Assembly: GCF_014323725.1 (NCBI RefSeq)
Contig: NZ_JABVED010000003.1
Span: forward strand, 310,001-374,000
Length of the DNA stretch: 64,000 nucleotides
DNA from: Actinokineospora xionganensis
Lineage (GTDB): Bacteria > Actinomycetota > Actinomycetes > Mycobacteriales > Pseudonocardiaceae
Reading direction: 5' to 3'
Positions 1 through 8,360 of this stretch are shown here, piece by piece (position 1 is the stretch's first letter; each line of letters opens with the position of its first letter). The position numbers and the translations under genes were made by a program. The notes under the pieces are model-generated. The model was not told the origin of the DNA, did no database searches, and was given only the letters and a program-made list of their open reading frames with translations.

Positions 1-1680
1 ACTTCGCTGCCGCGACACCGGACGCTGCGTGCCGTGGTCGAGTGGAGCTGGGGTCTGCTCGACGATGCCGAACGCGACCTCGCGGCGCGGCTGTCGGTGT
101 TCCACGCCCCCGGCACGCTCGAGGCGGTGGCCGCCGTGGCCGAGCAGCCCGCCGAGGACGTCGTCTACGTGCTGGCGTCGCTGGTGGAGAAGTCGCTCGT
201 GCTCGTCGGCGACGGGCGCGACGGGCAGGTGCGCTACCGGATGCTGGAGACCGTTCGGGCCTACGCCGCCGAGCGGCTCGACGAGTCCGGCGCCACGCCA
301 CGGATCCGCGACCTGTTCGGCAGGCATTTCCTTGCCCTGGTCGAGGAAACCGAGCCCAAGCTGCGCACCGGCGAGCAGATCCACTGGCTGGCCCGGCTCA
401 AAGCCGACCAGGAGAACCTGATCGCCGCCCTGCGCTACGCCATCACGGTGGTCGACGCGGATCTCGCGTGCAGGCTGGCGGTGCGCGCGATGTGGTTCTG
501 GTTGCTGGTGGGCGGGCAGCAGGAGGCGCCGGCGTTCGCCACACAGGCGAGCGCGCTGCCTGGCCCCGCGCCCGCCCACGCCCGCGCCGCGCTGCGGACG
601 ATCGGCGCGTTCGACCCGCAGGGCGGGATTCCGCAGTCCGACGTGCTGGGGGAGCTGCTGGCCGAACTCGCCGCGACCGACGCCATCGAGCACTACCCGA
701 TGCTGGGGATGGTCGGGCCGATGCTCACCAGTCTCTCCGGCGACGTCGAAGGCGCCATCGCCGAGCTGGAGTCCCGGCTCGACCACCCGGACCTGTGGAC
801 GCGCGGGATCTCGTTGCTGGCGCTGGCATTCGTGCGGGAGAACTTCAGCGAGCCCGAAGGCATCGACGACCTCGCCCGGCGGGCGCTGGCCGCGTTCCGC
901 GAGACCGGTGACCGCTGGGGCCAGGGCATCGCCATCTGGACCCTCGCCGAACACCAGTCCCTTCGCGGCGAGCACGCCGCTGCGATCGCCGCGCACCGCG
1001 AGTCACTGCGGCTGGTCGAGGAACTCGGCGCCCTGGACGAGATCCCCACGCTGATGGGCAAACTCGGCATCCAGTTGACCAGGGCGGGGGAGCCGGAGGC
1101 CGGGGAGCGGGCCCTGCTCGACGCGATCACCCTGGCCCGGGGGCGGGGTCCGGCCGAGAACGTGGCCGCCCTTTACGCCTGGCTGTCCACTGTGCTCAGA
1201 CAACGCGGGCAGCTGGTCCGGGCCCGTGAGGTGCTCGCCGAGGCGGAGGCGGCGATGGTCGACGTCCCCGTCTGGGCGCCGCACTGGTGGGTGGCCCATC
1301 TCGTGGCCAGGGCGCAGATCTCCGTCGAAGCAGGCCATGCCGATTCGGCGTTCGCCGATCTCCGGGAGGGTTTCGACGCGATCCAGGCCCTGCCCGACCT
1401 CCCGGTCACCGCGGCCGTCGCGGAGGCGACCGCGGGGGCACTGATGTGCGCTGGCGACGCGACCGCCGCCGCTCGCCTGCTGGGGATCAGCGTCGCGATC
1501 CGCGGGACGCCGGACCTCGGAAACCCGGATCTGTCCACTTTGGAGGCGGCGATCGACGCCAAGATCGGCGTCGGGGCCCGGACCGGCGCGGTCTGCGGCG
1601 GCCGGGCCCTCGACCGCGTCGCGGCGGTGGCCGAACTGCGCGCGGTGCTGGGCGCAGGTCAGCCCACGCGCCCGCGATAG
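1..1680 (+). CDS. C-terminal part of an AfsR/LuxR-type regulatory ATPase (5' end outside window)
   Basis: The reading frame is open from base 1 with no start codon, so the gene begins upstream. The first visible residues (LPRHRTLRAVVEWSW) match the segment that follows the NB-ARC ATPase module in AfsR/SARP and large LuxR-type regulators. A winged-helix-like stretch with the usual 'LVEKSLV...YRMLETVRAYA' sequence follows, then about 400 residues of Ala/Leu-rich helical TPR-like repeats. No C-terminal LuxR helix-turn-helix is recognisable. It overlaps the convergent ABC permease gene by 22 nt. The DNA-binding or effector domain that would name the family lies outside the window, so the target is unknown. 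Confidence 0.8.
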   Translation, partial: TSLPRHRTLRAVVEWSWGLLDDAERDLAARLSVFHAPGTLEAVAAVAEQPAEDVVYVLASLVEKSLVLVGDGRDGQVRYRMLETVRAYAAERLDESGATPRIRDLFGRHFLALVEETEPKLRTGEQIHWLARLKADQENLIAALRYAITVVDADLACRLAVRAMWFWLLVGGQQEAPAFATQASALPGPAPAHARAALRTIGAFDPQGGIPQSDVLGELLAELAATDAIEHYPMLGMVGPMLTSLSGDVEGAIAELESRLDHPDLWTRGISLLALAFVRENFSEPEGIDDLARRALAAFRETGDRWGQGIAIWTLAEHQSLRGEHAAAIAAHRESLRLVEELGALDEIPTLMGKLGIQLTRAGEPEAGERALLDAITLARGRGPAENVAALYAWLSTVLRQRGQLVRAREVLAEAEAAMVDVPVWAPHWWVAHLVARAQISVEAGHADSAFADLREGFDAIQALPDLPVTAAVAEATAGALMCAGDATAAARLLGISVAIRGTPDLGNPDLSTLEAAIDAKIGVGARTGAVCGGRALDRVAAVAELRAVLGAGQPTRPR

Positions 1681-2447
1681 GCCCGCAGCGCCAACGGGAA
1701 GAACACCGCGGCGATCCCAAGCGCCCAGACGAACGCCCAGCCTGCGTGCGCCGTCCAGTCGCCGCCGAGCAGCAGGCCGCGGCCCGCCTCGGTGAGGTGG
1801 GTGACCGGGTTGATGTCGACCCACGCGCGCAGCCAGCCCGGCATGGTCGACGAGTCGACGAACACGTTGCTGCCGAAGGTAAGCGGAAAGATGAAGACCA
1901 ACAGCGTGCCGGGCACCGCCTGCGGGGTCTTGACCAGCATGCCGACCCAGACCGACACCCAGCACAGGCACAGCCCGAACAGGATCATCAGGCCGGCGGC
2001 GATCAGGAACCGGACCGGTTCGGTCTGCACCCGAAAACCGAGGATCATCGCGAAGCCGACGAGCACCACCAGGGTGATCACGAACCGGACGATGTCGCCG
2101 AGCACCGCGCCGACCAGCGGCGCCGACCGGGCGATCGGCATGCTGCGGAACCGGTCGAAGACGCCCTTCCCGATGTCGGCGTTGAGCGCCATCCCGGTGC
2201 CGAGGCTGGCGAAGGCGATGTTCTGCACCATCAGGCCGGGCACCAGGAACTGCAGGTACTCGCTGGTGCTGCCCTTGAGCGCACCGCCGAACATGTAGAC
2301 GAACAGCAACAGGAACATGATCGGCTGCAGGGTCACGTCCAGCAGCGACTCGGGGTTCTTGCGGATCTTGATGACACTGCGGCCCGCCAGCGCCAATCCG
2401 TGTCGGATGGCCTGATTCGGTCCAATGTGGAGTGTCGCGGTGGTCAT
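1659..2447 (-). CDS. ABC-2 type permease, DrrB-like
   Basis: This 262-residue membrane protein has six predicted transmembrane segments and the ABC-2 permease layout typical of DrrB, the membrane half of daunorubicin-resistance type exporters. The conserved region with 'PLVGAVLGDIVR' and 'FPLTFGSNVFVDSSTMPGWLRAWVD' (two separate stretches) is characteristic of the family. Its ATG lies inside an ATGA overlap with the stop of the upstream ATPase gene, so the two are translationally coupled and very probably form one exporter. The substrate cannot be read from sequence; lipids, antibiotics or other hydrophobic compounds are the family range. Confidence 0.9.
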   Translation of the reverse strand: MTTATLHIGPNQAIRHGLALAGRSVIKIRKNPESLLDVTLQPIMFLLLFVYMFGGALKGSTSEYLQFLVPGLMVQNIAFASLGTGMALNADIGKGVFDRFRSMPIARSAPLVGAVLGDIVRFVITLVVLVGFAMILGFRVQTEPVRFLIAAGLMILFGLCLCWVSVWVGMLVKTPQAVPGTLLVFIFPLTFGSNVFVDSSTMPGWLRAWVDINPVTHLTEAGRGLLLGGDWTAHAGWAFVWALGIAAVFFPLALRAYRGRVG

Positions 2448-3397
2448 GCCGCGCTCCCTTCGGAGGTGCGGGTGCGGCCGGTCATCGCGAGGAAGACCTC
2501 GTCGAGGCTGGGCAGCCGCAGAGCGAGTTCGTCGACGGTGACGCCCGCGTCGTCCAGCCTGCGCACCAGGGTCGAGAGCAGCATCGGGTCGTCGACGGGG
2601 GCGGTGAGCAGGCCGGTCTCGAGGTCCACGTGCGGCTCGCCGGTGAGGTCGCGCAGGATCGCCGCGACCGTCGAGACGTCACGCGCCAGCGTCGGCCGCA
2701 CTTGCAGCGTCTGGCCGCCAGTGCGCCGCTTGAGGTCGTCGGGGGTGCCGGTGGCGATGACCCTGCCGTGGTCGATCACCGTGATCAGGTCGGCCAACTG
2801 GTCGGCCTCCTCCAGGTACTGGGTGGTCAGCAGCACCGTCACGCCCAGCTCGACCAGGCCCCGGATCGTGGACCACACCTCGTTGCGGCTGTGCGGGTCA
2901 AGGCCGGTGGTCGGCTCGTCGAGGTAGAGCACCTCTGGTCGACCGACCAGACCTGCCGCGAGGTCGGCCCGCCTGCGCATGCCGCCGGAGTAGGTCTTCA
3001 CCGCCCGCCCGGCGGCCTCGGTCAGCTCGAACTGGGCGAGCAGGTCGGCGGCGCGGACCCGGGCCTGGGCCCTGGACAGGCCGAGCAGCTTGCCGATCAG
3101 CACCAGGTTCTCGGTCCCCGACAGGTCTTCGTCCAGCGAGGCGTACTGGCCGGTCAGACCGATCAGGCCACGCACGGTGGTCGCGTGGGTGCGCACGTCG
3201 AACCCGCAGACCCGAGCCGACCCCGCATCGGCGCGCAGCAGCGTCGCCAACACCCGCACCGCCGTCGTCTTCCCCGCCCCGTTGGGGCCGAGCACCCCCA
3301 GCACCTTTCCCTTGGGTACCGCCAGATCGACCCCGTCGAGCGCGACGGTGTCACCGAACCTCTTGACCAAGCCCTCGGCTTCGATCGCGTTGGACAT
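2444..3397 (-). CDS. ABC transporter ATP-binding protein, DrrA-like
   Basis: A 317-residue ATPase with Walker A GPNGAGKTT, Q-loop 'LTGQYASLDEDLSG', signature YSGGMRRR, Walker B VLYLDEP and an H-loop position replaced by Gln (LLTTQYLEEA), as is usual in DrrA-type proteins. A C-terminal extension of about 90 residues follows the nucleotide-binding domain, also typical of DrrA. The open frame extends 48 codons upstream, but the start at 3397 is chosen because GAAGGAGGGG sits just in front of it and the upstream residues are not conserved-looking. It is coupled by a 4-nt overlap to the permease, which it should energise. Confidence 0.92.
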   Translation of the reverse strand: MSNAIEAEGLVKRFGDTVALDGVDLAVPKGKVLGVLGPNGAGKTTAVRVLATLLRADAGSARVCGFDVRTHATTVRGLIGLTGQYASLDEDLSGTENLVLIGKLLGLSRAQARVRAADLLAQFELTEAAGRAVKTYSGGMRRRADLAAGLVGRPEVLYLDEPTTGLDPHSRNEVWSTIRGLVELGVTVLLTTQYLEEADQLADLITVIDHGRVIATGTPDDLKRRTGGQTLQVRPTLARDVSTVAAILRDLTGEPHVDLETGLLTAPVDDPMLLSTLVRRLDDAGVTVDELALRLPSLDEVFLAMTGRTRTSEGSAA

Positions 3398-3570
3398 CGG
3401 CGTCCCCTCCTTCAGTCCAGGCCAGCGTGTCGCCGGGCGCTGTCGGACCGCGCACAGCGCGCTGTCAGCCAGGTCGGACGAGTGACAGGACCGGACACGG
3501 CCGACGACATCCCGGTCGGTGTCGGTCCGGTGCGGGATCATGGAGGCATGGGATTCGAGAGTGGACGGCC

Positions 3571-4569
3571 GTGACCTGGGGACTCGACGACGCCTTGGAG
3601 GAACCGAGGGAGGCCCCCGTCCGGCGCAGACGGTGGGTCACGGCGGTTCTCGCGCTGTTCGTTCTGGCACTGCTGGGACTGTGCGTGCTCCGGTTGGGCG
3701 GATTCGACCTCAACCGGTACACGACGGCGGCGATCGCGCTCACTCCTTACCTGGCCGCGGCCGGGTTGCTGCTCGCATTCCTCTCCCTGGTCCTGCGGCG
3801 ACGGCTGCTCACCTTCACCGCCCTGGTGCTGTCGATCGCCTTCGGATTCCTGCTGATCCCCCGCTACCTCGCCGACGGTGAGCCGCTGCCCACCGGCCAG
3901 CGGGTGCGGGTGATGACGGCGAACCTCCTGATGGGCAAGGCCGACGCGCCCACCGTCATCAGGCTCGCCCGCGACGCCAAAGCGGACGTGCTCGTCCTGC
4001 AGGAGCTGACCCCTCAGGCGCTCAACGCCCTCGACGCGGCAGGTCTGCCCGGGCTGCTGCCCCACCGCGTCGCCCAGCCCGCGGGTGGCACTTCGGGGTC
4101 GGCGATCCTGGCGAAGGTGCCGCTACGGCAGATCGTGCTCGTCCAGGGAAGCTTCCACGACCAGCCCGCGGCGGTGGTGGACCTCTCGGGCAACACCGAC
4201 GTCGAGATCGTGTCGGTCCACGCGTACCCGCCGGTCCTCAACGAGGAAGGCAGACGCCGCTGGCAGGCCGATCTTGAGGCGCTGCCGTCCTCGGACTCGA
4301 AGGGACGCCCCCGCATCCTGGCGGGCGACTTCAACGCGACCCTGGACCACGAGGCGCTGCACGGGGTGATGGACCGGGGCTACTGGGACAGCGCCGAGGT
4401 GGTGGGGGAGGGGATGCGGCCGACATGGTCGCACTTCCCGTACGGGCCGCCGGTGACGATCGATCACGTGCTGGTCGACCGGCGGCTGGGGGTGGCGGAG
4501 GTGAAGGTCTACGACCTGCCCGGGAGCGACCACAACGCTGTGGTGGCCGAGGTCGCGCTCCCACGGTGA
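3571..4569 (+). CDS. Membrane-anchored endonuclease/exonuclease/phosphatase family protein
   Basis: A 332-residue protein with three hydrophobic segments in the first ~110 residues, then an EEP-fold domain. Visible EEP motifs are the N-terminal metal-site Asn (MTANLLMG), the acidic 'LQELTP' motif, 'GDFNAT' and the terminal 'SDHNAVVAEV' with 'IDHVLV' before it. The fold cleaves phosphodiesters in nucleic acids, phospholipids or inositol phosphates; with the anchor placing the domain outside the membrane, a secreted nuclease or sphingomyelinase-like role is plausible but unproven. The start GTG is in a GTGA overlap with an 8-codon ORF (3548-3574) that may couple translation. Confidence 0.85.
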   Translation: MTWGLDDALEEPREAPVRRRRWVTAVLALFVLALLGLCVLRLGGFDLNRYTTAAIALTPYLAAAGLLLAFLSLVLRRRLLTFTALVLSIAFGFLLIPRYLADGEPLPTGQRVRVMTANLLMGKADAPTVIRLARDAKADVLVLQELTPQALNALDAAGLPGLLPHRVAQPAGGTSGSAILAKVPLRQIVLVQGSFHDQPAAVVDLSGNTDVEIVSVHAYPPVLNEEGRRRWQADLEALPSSDSKGRPRILAGDFNATLDHEALHGVMDRGYWDSAEVVGEGMRPTWSHFPYGPPVTIDHVLVDRRLGVAEVKVYDLPGSDHNAVVAEVALPR

Positions 4570-4572
4570 CCG

Positions 4573-5376
4573 TCAGCCCAGCCGGGACTGGATCTCGGCC
4601 AGGGCCGCCGCCGCTGGCATGGGCAGCGAGATCCCCCGCCCGTGCCGAACCTCCGGCTCCCGAGGGTTGATCCGGATCAACGCCCCCGTGGCCGCGCTGG
4701 AGAGTTCCGCCTGCCTGCGCACCGTGGGAATCGCGTTGCCCGCGCCGATCTCCACCACCACCAGCCGCTTCCCATGCATTCCGCGTCGCCAGGTCGCGAG
4801 TGTGTCCAGGTCTCGCTGACTGCGGTCGGGAACCCAGGTGTAGTCGCCGAACATCAGGATGTTCGGGCGGGCGAGGGCGCCGCAGTTCGGACACTCAGGC
4901 AGGGGGCCGGTCGCCCGCATCGTCTCGGGGTCGACATCGATGTCGACGGGGTCGGCGGGCCAGATGGTCGACCGACACGGCAGCGAGCACTGCAGGTGGT
5001 GAATCGACCCGTGGACCTCGGCGACCTCGGTGAACCCGGCCTTCTGGAACTGGCCGTCCACGTTGGAGGTGAAGGCGCGCGCGCCCCAATCCAGCAGGAT
5101 GTCGAAACCGCTGTGCGGGACGGTGGCGCGGTAAAGGGCCAGGCGGTGGCCATAGAAGCCCCACGCCAGCTCCGGGTCGCTGCCGAAGTGGACCGGGTCG
5201 GCCAGCTCGACGAAGCTCAGCCCGAGCCGCTGGTACGGCGGGTACGCCCGCCAGAACCCCTCGTCGCCACGGAAGTCGGGCAGGCCGGAGTCGACCCCCA
5301 TCCCGGCGCCCGCGCACACCATGACGGCTTCCGCCGCCGCGACGAGCTCAGCGGCCTGGTCTAACGCCGCTCTCAC
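4573..5376 (-). CDS. Sir2-family NAD-dependent protein deacylase (sirtuin)
   Basis: A 267-residue sirtuin. The NAD-binding motif GAGMGVDSGLPDFRG is at residues 23-37, a TSNVDGQF variant of the usual TQNID at 103-110, the catalytic His122 in VHGS, and four zinc Cys at 130, 134, 162 and 165 (CxxxC...CxxC, the first pair spaced by three rather than two). It removes acyl groups from lysines using NAD. The GTG start overlaps the stop of the mhuD-like gene by 4 nt, so the two are coupled; the functional link between haem degradation and deacylation is not established. It ends 3 nt from the convergent EEP gene. Confidence 0.9.
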   Translation of the reverse strand: MRAALDQAAELVAAAEAVMVCAGAGMGVDSGLPDFRGDEGFWRAYPPYQRLGLSFVELADPVHFGSDPELAWGFYGHRLALYRATVPHSGFDILLDWGARAFTSNVDGQFQKAGFTEVAEVHGSIHHLQCSLPCRSTIWPADPVDIDVDPETMRATGPLPECPNCGALARPNILMFGDYTWVPDRSQRDLDTLATWRRGMHGKRLVVVEIGAGNAIPTVRRQAELSSAATGALIRINPREPEVRHGRGISLPMPAAAALAEIQSRLG

Positions 5377-5687
5377 TCGCCCGCGCGCGGACCCGCGCTC
5401 TGCACCACCTCGAACTCCAGCAGGCTGGCGCCCGTCGACACCGGCTTCGCCCGCTCACCGGCGTGCGCCTGCCGAGCCGAGCCGTTCGCCCAGGCCTGGA
5501 AGTGCTCCTCGGTCTCCCACCGGGTGTAGACAAAGTAGCGAGTCTCACCCGAAGTCGGGCGCAACAGCTCGAAGCCGAGGAACCCCGGCTCACCCTCAAC
5601 GGCACCGAGCCGCGCGGCGAAGCGCTTCTCCAGTTCGGGGCCCGCGCCCTCGGGAACCTCAATCGCGTTGATCTTCACTACAGCCAT
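5373..5687 (-). CDS. mhuD: MhuD-like haem-degrading monooxygenase
   Basis: The 104-residue ABM/IsdG-fold protein closely follows the mycobacterial MhuD pattern (MAVVKINAIEVPEGAGPELE at the N-terminus; GASLLEFEVV near the end). The residues known to matter in MhuD are present at the same numbers: Asn7, Trp66 and the haem-ligand His75. MhuD opens haem to mycobilin and frees iron without releasing CO. It is the promoter-proximal gene of a two-gene unit with the sirtuin. Recognition rests on remembered family sequence; an antibiotic-biosynthesis monooxygenase of other function is a less likely alternative given the conserved Asn/Trp/His set. Confidence 0.9.
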   Translation of the reverse strand: MAVVKINAIEVPEGAGPELEKRFAARLGAVEGEPGFLGFELLRPTSGETRYFVYTRWETEEHFQAWANGSARQAHAGERAKPVSTGASLLEFEVVQSAGPRAGE

Positions 5688-5798
5688 GACCTGAGCCTAG
5701 CTCGACTCGGCCGAGGCCCACATCCGTCCATGCACAGCGGCAGCCACGCGCCCGGCACCGAGCGACGGTCGTGATCGACGCGCTGGGACTCCTTCGGC

Positions 5799-6020
5799 AT
5801 GATGACCATCGTGACTCGACCGAAGCTGACCATCGCTGCGGAAATCGCCACGGTCGGGGCGTTTGTCATCGCGATTCTGGTCTTCGTCGTGGCGGTGTTC
5901 TTTGATACGGGAATCCGATTCCCCTGGAACTCCGATGGCCAGTCCCCGTCAAGTACGGTCACGACTCCAGTCGTCACATCTACGACGCCCGATCTGCCTT
6001 CAGGTGTCGGTACCGGCTAG
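5799..6020 (+). CDS. Small hypothetical single-pass membrane protein
   Basis: A 73-codon frame starting at tandem ATG codons, with one hydrophobic helix (about residues 18-36, ending FVVAVFF) followed by a Ser/Thr/Pro-rich tail to the C-terminus. The base composition is less GC-rich than the neighbours. The tail suggests an exposed extracytoplasmic linker. No family is recognised. It ends by overlapping the convergent hydrolase gene by 4 nt. The case for it being real rests on the membrane-helix-plus-linker organisation and lack of a competing gene. Confidence 0.5.
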   Translation: MMTIVTRPKLTIAAEIATVGAFVIAILVFVVAVFFDTGIRFPWNSDGQSPSSTVTTPVVTSTTPDLPSGVGTG

Positions 6021-6817
6021 TCGACAGCCACGCGCTTTGCGAGCTCTTCGGACTTGAAATTCCTGATCGCGTCGTTGAAGCGCTCGGGCTGTTCGAGGTT
6101 GCACAGGTGGCCCGTCCCCGGAATGACCACCAGGCGCGAGTCGCGGATCGGGGCGCCGAGGGCGGCGCCGACCGTCTCCGCCGGCGCGCGTTTGTCGGCG
6201 GCGCCATAGAGCAGCAGCACCGGCACGTCGATAGTCGGCAGCACCGGGCGCAGGTCGGCCTCGGCCATCGCGTGGGCCATGGTCCGGAAGCCGCTGGGGT
6301 GGAAGTCGGACATCATCGCCGTGACCTCGTCGGCCGAGGTGTCGGTGGTCAGCAGGCCGGGCAACCAAGCGGATACGACGTCCGTCGGGGCCATCTCCGA
6401 CTGGGCCAGACACGACTCCAACCGCTCGGCGCACACCTCCGGCGGCAGCGAACCCGCCCAGCCCGCGTACGCGCTCGCCAGGACCAGCCCGGAGGCGACC
6501 CCGGGGTTGCGTCGGTGGAATTCGATCGCCAGGGCGCCGCCCCAGGACAGTCCGGCGACGATCGGATGGTCGAGTTCCAGCGCGGCGATCACCGCCGACA
6601 GGCAGTCCGCGTACTCGGCGAACCGCCAGGTCTCCGGCGGGTCAGCCGACTGGCCGCAGCCCGGAGCGTCCCAGGCGACGATCGTGAAGTCGTCCCGAAG
6701 CTCTTCGAGTTGGGGCCGCCACGACCGGCTGTCCTGCAGGATCCCGTGGAGCAGCACGAGCGGCGGGCCCGCGCCCGCCACCTCGACCGCGACACCGTTG
6801 ACCACCACATAGTCCAT
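6017..6817 (-). CDS. Alpha/beta hydrolase
   Basis: A 266-residue alpha/beta-hydrolase fold protein. The oxyanion motif LLHGILQDSRSW is near residue 22, the nucleophile elbow is GLSWGG (Ser), the acid is probably the Asp in YGAADKRAP, and the catalytic His is in GTGHLCNLEQPERFN. There is no signal peptide, so it is cytoplasmic. The family covers esterases, lipases, haloperoxidases and C-C hydrolases; the cap region does not tell which. It sits alone between the small membrane protein and the M1 peptidase gene, 11 nt from the latter's stop and on the same strand. Confidence 0.88.
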   Translation of the reverse strand: MDYVVVNGVAVEVAGAGPPLVLLHGILQDSRSWRPQLEELRDDFTIVAWDAPGCGQSADPPETWRFAEYADCLSAVIAALELDHPIVAGLSWGGALAIEFHRRNPGVASGLVLASAYAGWAGSLPPEVCAERLESCLAQSEMAPTDVVSAWLPGLLTTDTSADEVTAMMSDFHPSGFRTMAHAMAEADLRPVLPTIDVPVLLLYGAADKRAPAETVGAALGAPIRDSRLVVIPGTGHLCNLEQPERFNDAIRNFKSEELAKRVAVD

Positions 6818-6828
6818 GCCGACCGAAT

Positions 6829-8277
6829 CTACTTGCGCAGGCTGCCCGGGTAGAGGAACTCGTCGGCGGGTTCGCTCGCCGAGCGGAACCAGGCGTCGAA
6901 GAAGGCCGTCAGGTCCTGGCCGGAGACCTCGCCCGCCAGCTTCTCGAACTCGGGCCAGCTGGCGTTGCTGTCCTGGTGCTTGGCGATCCAGCCCTCGAGC
7001 AGCCGGTCGAACGCCGGGTCGCCGATCTGCCTGCGCAGCGCGTGCAGCGCCAACTGGCCCTTGTCGTAGACGGCGGTGAACTCGTTGCCCGCGCCCATGT
7101 CGTAGAGCTTGCGGTTCCAGTAGCGCTCACGTTCGTGGTTGCGCGCGACCTGGGTGCGGTACCGGTCGTCGAGGTTCGCCTGCTCCTTGGCCTCGGCCCA
7201 CATCCACTGCGCGTAGGAGGCGAAGCACTCGTTGAGGCAGATGTCGGCCCACGCCTTGACCGACACCGAGTCGCCGAACCACTGGTGGGCCTGCTCATGG
7301 ACCACGACCTCCAGCTCGGCCCACTTCGCGTAGATGGGCCTGCCCTGGGTCTCCAGCGAGAAGCCGATGTTCTCGTTGAGGTAGATCCCGCCCGCCGCGC
7401 TCTGCGGATAGGGGCCGAACTTCTCGCTCAGGAAGTCCAGGACCTCGGGCATCCGCGCCTGGACGGCCTTCTTGTCCTCCGTCCCGGGCGCGTACGCGTT
7501 GACCACCGGCGTCCCGCTCGCCAGCGTGGACCGCTCGAAGGTCCACTTGTCGATGCCGATCGTGGTCAGGTACGTGGCCAGCCGGTTCGGCTCGACCCAC
7601 GTGTACGTCGTCCAGCCGCCCTCGGCGACTGGGGGCTCCTCGATGCCGTTGGAGATCACGCTCCACCCGTCGGGGACCCGCGCGGAGAGCCGGAACGTCG
7701 CCTTGTCGATGGGGTGGTCATTGACCGGGAACCAGTGGCTCGCCGCGTGCGGCTCACCGGCCGCGAACGCGCCGCCGGACCGGGAGATCTGCCAGCCGCC
7801 CGCGCCCAGGCCTTTGTCCTCGCTCGGCTGCGGCTCGCCCTTGTAGCGGACCCGGGTGGCGAACTTCGCGCCCTTGGCGACCTCGGCCGCCGGGGTGATC
7901 ACCAACTCGTGCTCGCCCTCGCGCTCGAACTTGGCGGGCTTGCCGTCGACCTCGACCGCCGACACCTCGAACCCGATCAGGTCCAGGTTGAACGTCGACA
8001 GCGCGTCCGACGCGGTCGAGGTGACCACCGTGTCGCCGTCGAGCACCTTCGTCGCCGGGTCATAGCTCAGCGAGACCGCGTATCCCTCGACGTCGTAGCC
8101 GCCGTTGCCGTCGTTCGGGTAGTACGGGTCGCCGATGCCGTCGGCCGACGGCGGCGCCACCTGAGCCGAGCCGAGGGGCGACGACGGTGCGGGCGAACTC
8201 GGCTCGGGCGCGTTCGTGCAGGCGGTGAAGGCCACCGCCGAGAGCAGAACGCAGCACACGCGGACAACCGAGTACAT
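6829..8277 (-). CDS. M1-family zinc metallopeptidase, predicted lipoprotein
   Basis: A 482-residue protein starting with a lipoprotein signal whose lipobox ends AFTAC (Cys20), then a Ser/Pro-rich linker and an M1 peptidase domain. The zinc site is HEQAH with His327, Glu328 and His331 and the third ligand Glu350 in LNECF, the spacing expected for gluzincin aminopeptidases. The usual GAMEN exopeptidase motif is replaced by a 'GFSLET' segment at about 305-310. The frame extends 78 codons upstream, but the start at 8277 is chosen because it yields the lipoprotein signal. Predicted to trim peptides at the outer face of the membrane. Confidence 0.9.
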   Translation of the reverse strand: MYSVVRVCCVLLSAVAFTACTNAPEPSSPAPSSPLGSAQVAPPSADGIGDPYYPNDGNGGYDVEGYAVSLSYDPATKVLDGDTVVTSTASDALSTFNLDLIGFEVSAVEVDGKPAKFEREGEHELVITPAAEVAKGAKFATRVRYKGEPQPSEDKGLGAGGWQISRSGGAFAAGEPHAASHWFPVNDHPIDKATFRLSARVPDGWSVISNGIEEPPVAEGGWTTYTWVEPNRLATYLTTIGIDKWTFERSTLASGTPVVNAYAPGTEDKKAVQARMPEVLDFLSEKFGPYPQSAAGGIYLNENIGFSLETQGRPIYAKWAELEVVVHEQAHQWFGDSVSVKAWADICLNECFASYAQWMWAEAKEQANLDDRYRTQVARNHERERYWNRKLYDMGAGNEFTAVYDKGQLALHALRRQIGDPAFDRLLEGWIAKHQDSNASWPEFEKLAGEVSGQDLTAFFDAWFRSASEPADEFLYPGSLRK

Positions 8278-8360
8278 CCAGGACACTCCAGCCGTAGGGG
8301 ATGAGTCCATCATGGCGCGCGGGCTGTGTAGCCGAGGTTGCTTCCGGCAGACTCGGTCCC

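Noticed and set aside
1287-2927. Long forward open frame of 546 codons
   Set aside because: It is antisense to the DrrAB genes, Arg/Gly/Asp/His-rich and low in hydrophobic residues, the usual look of a shadow in high-GC DNA.
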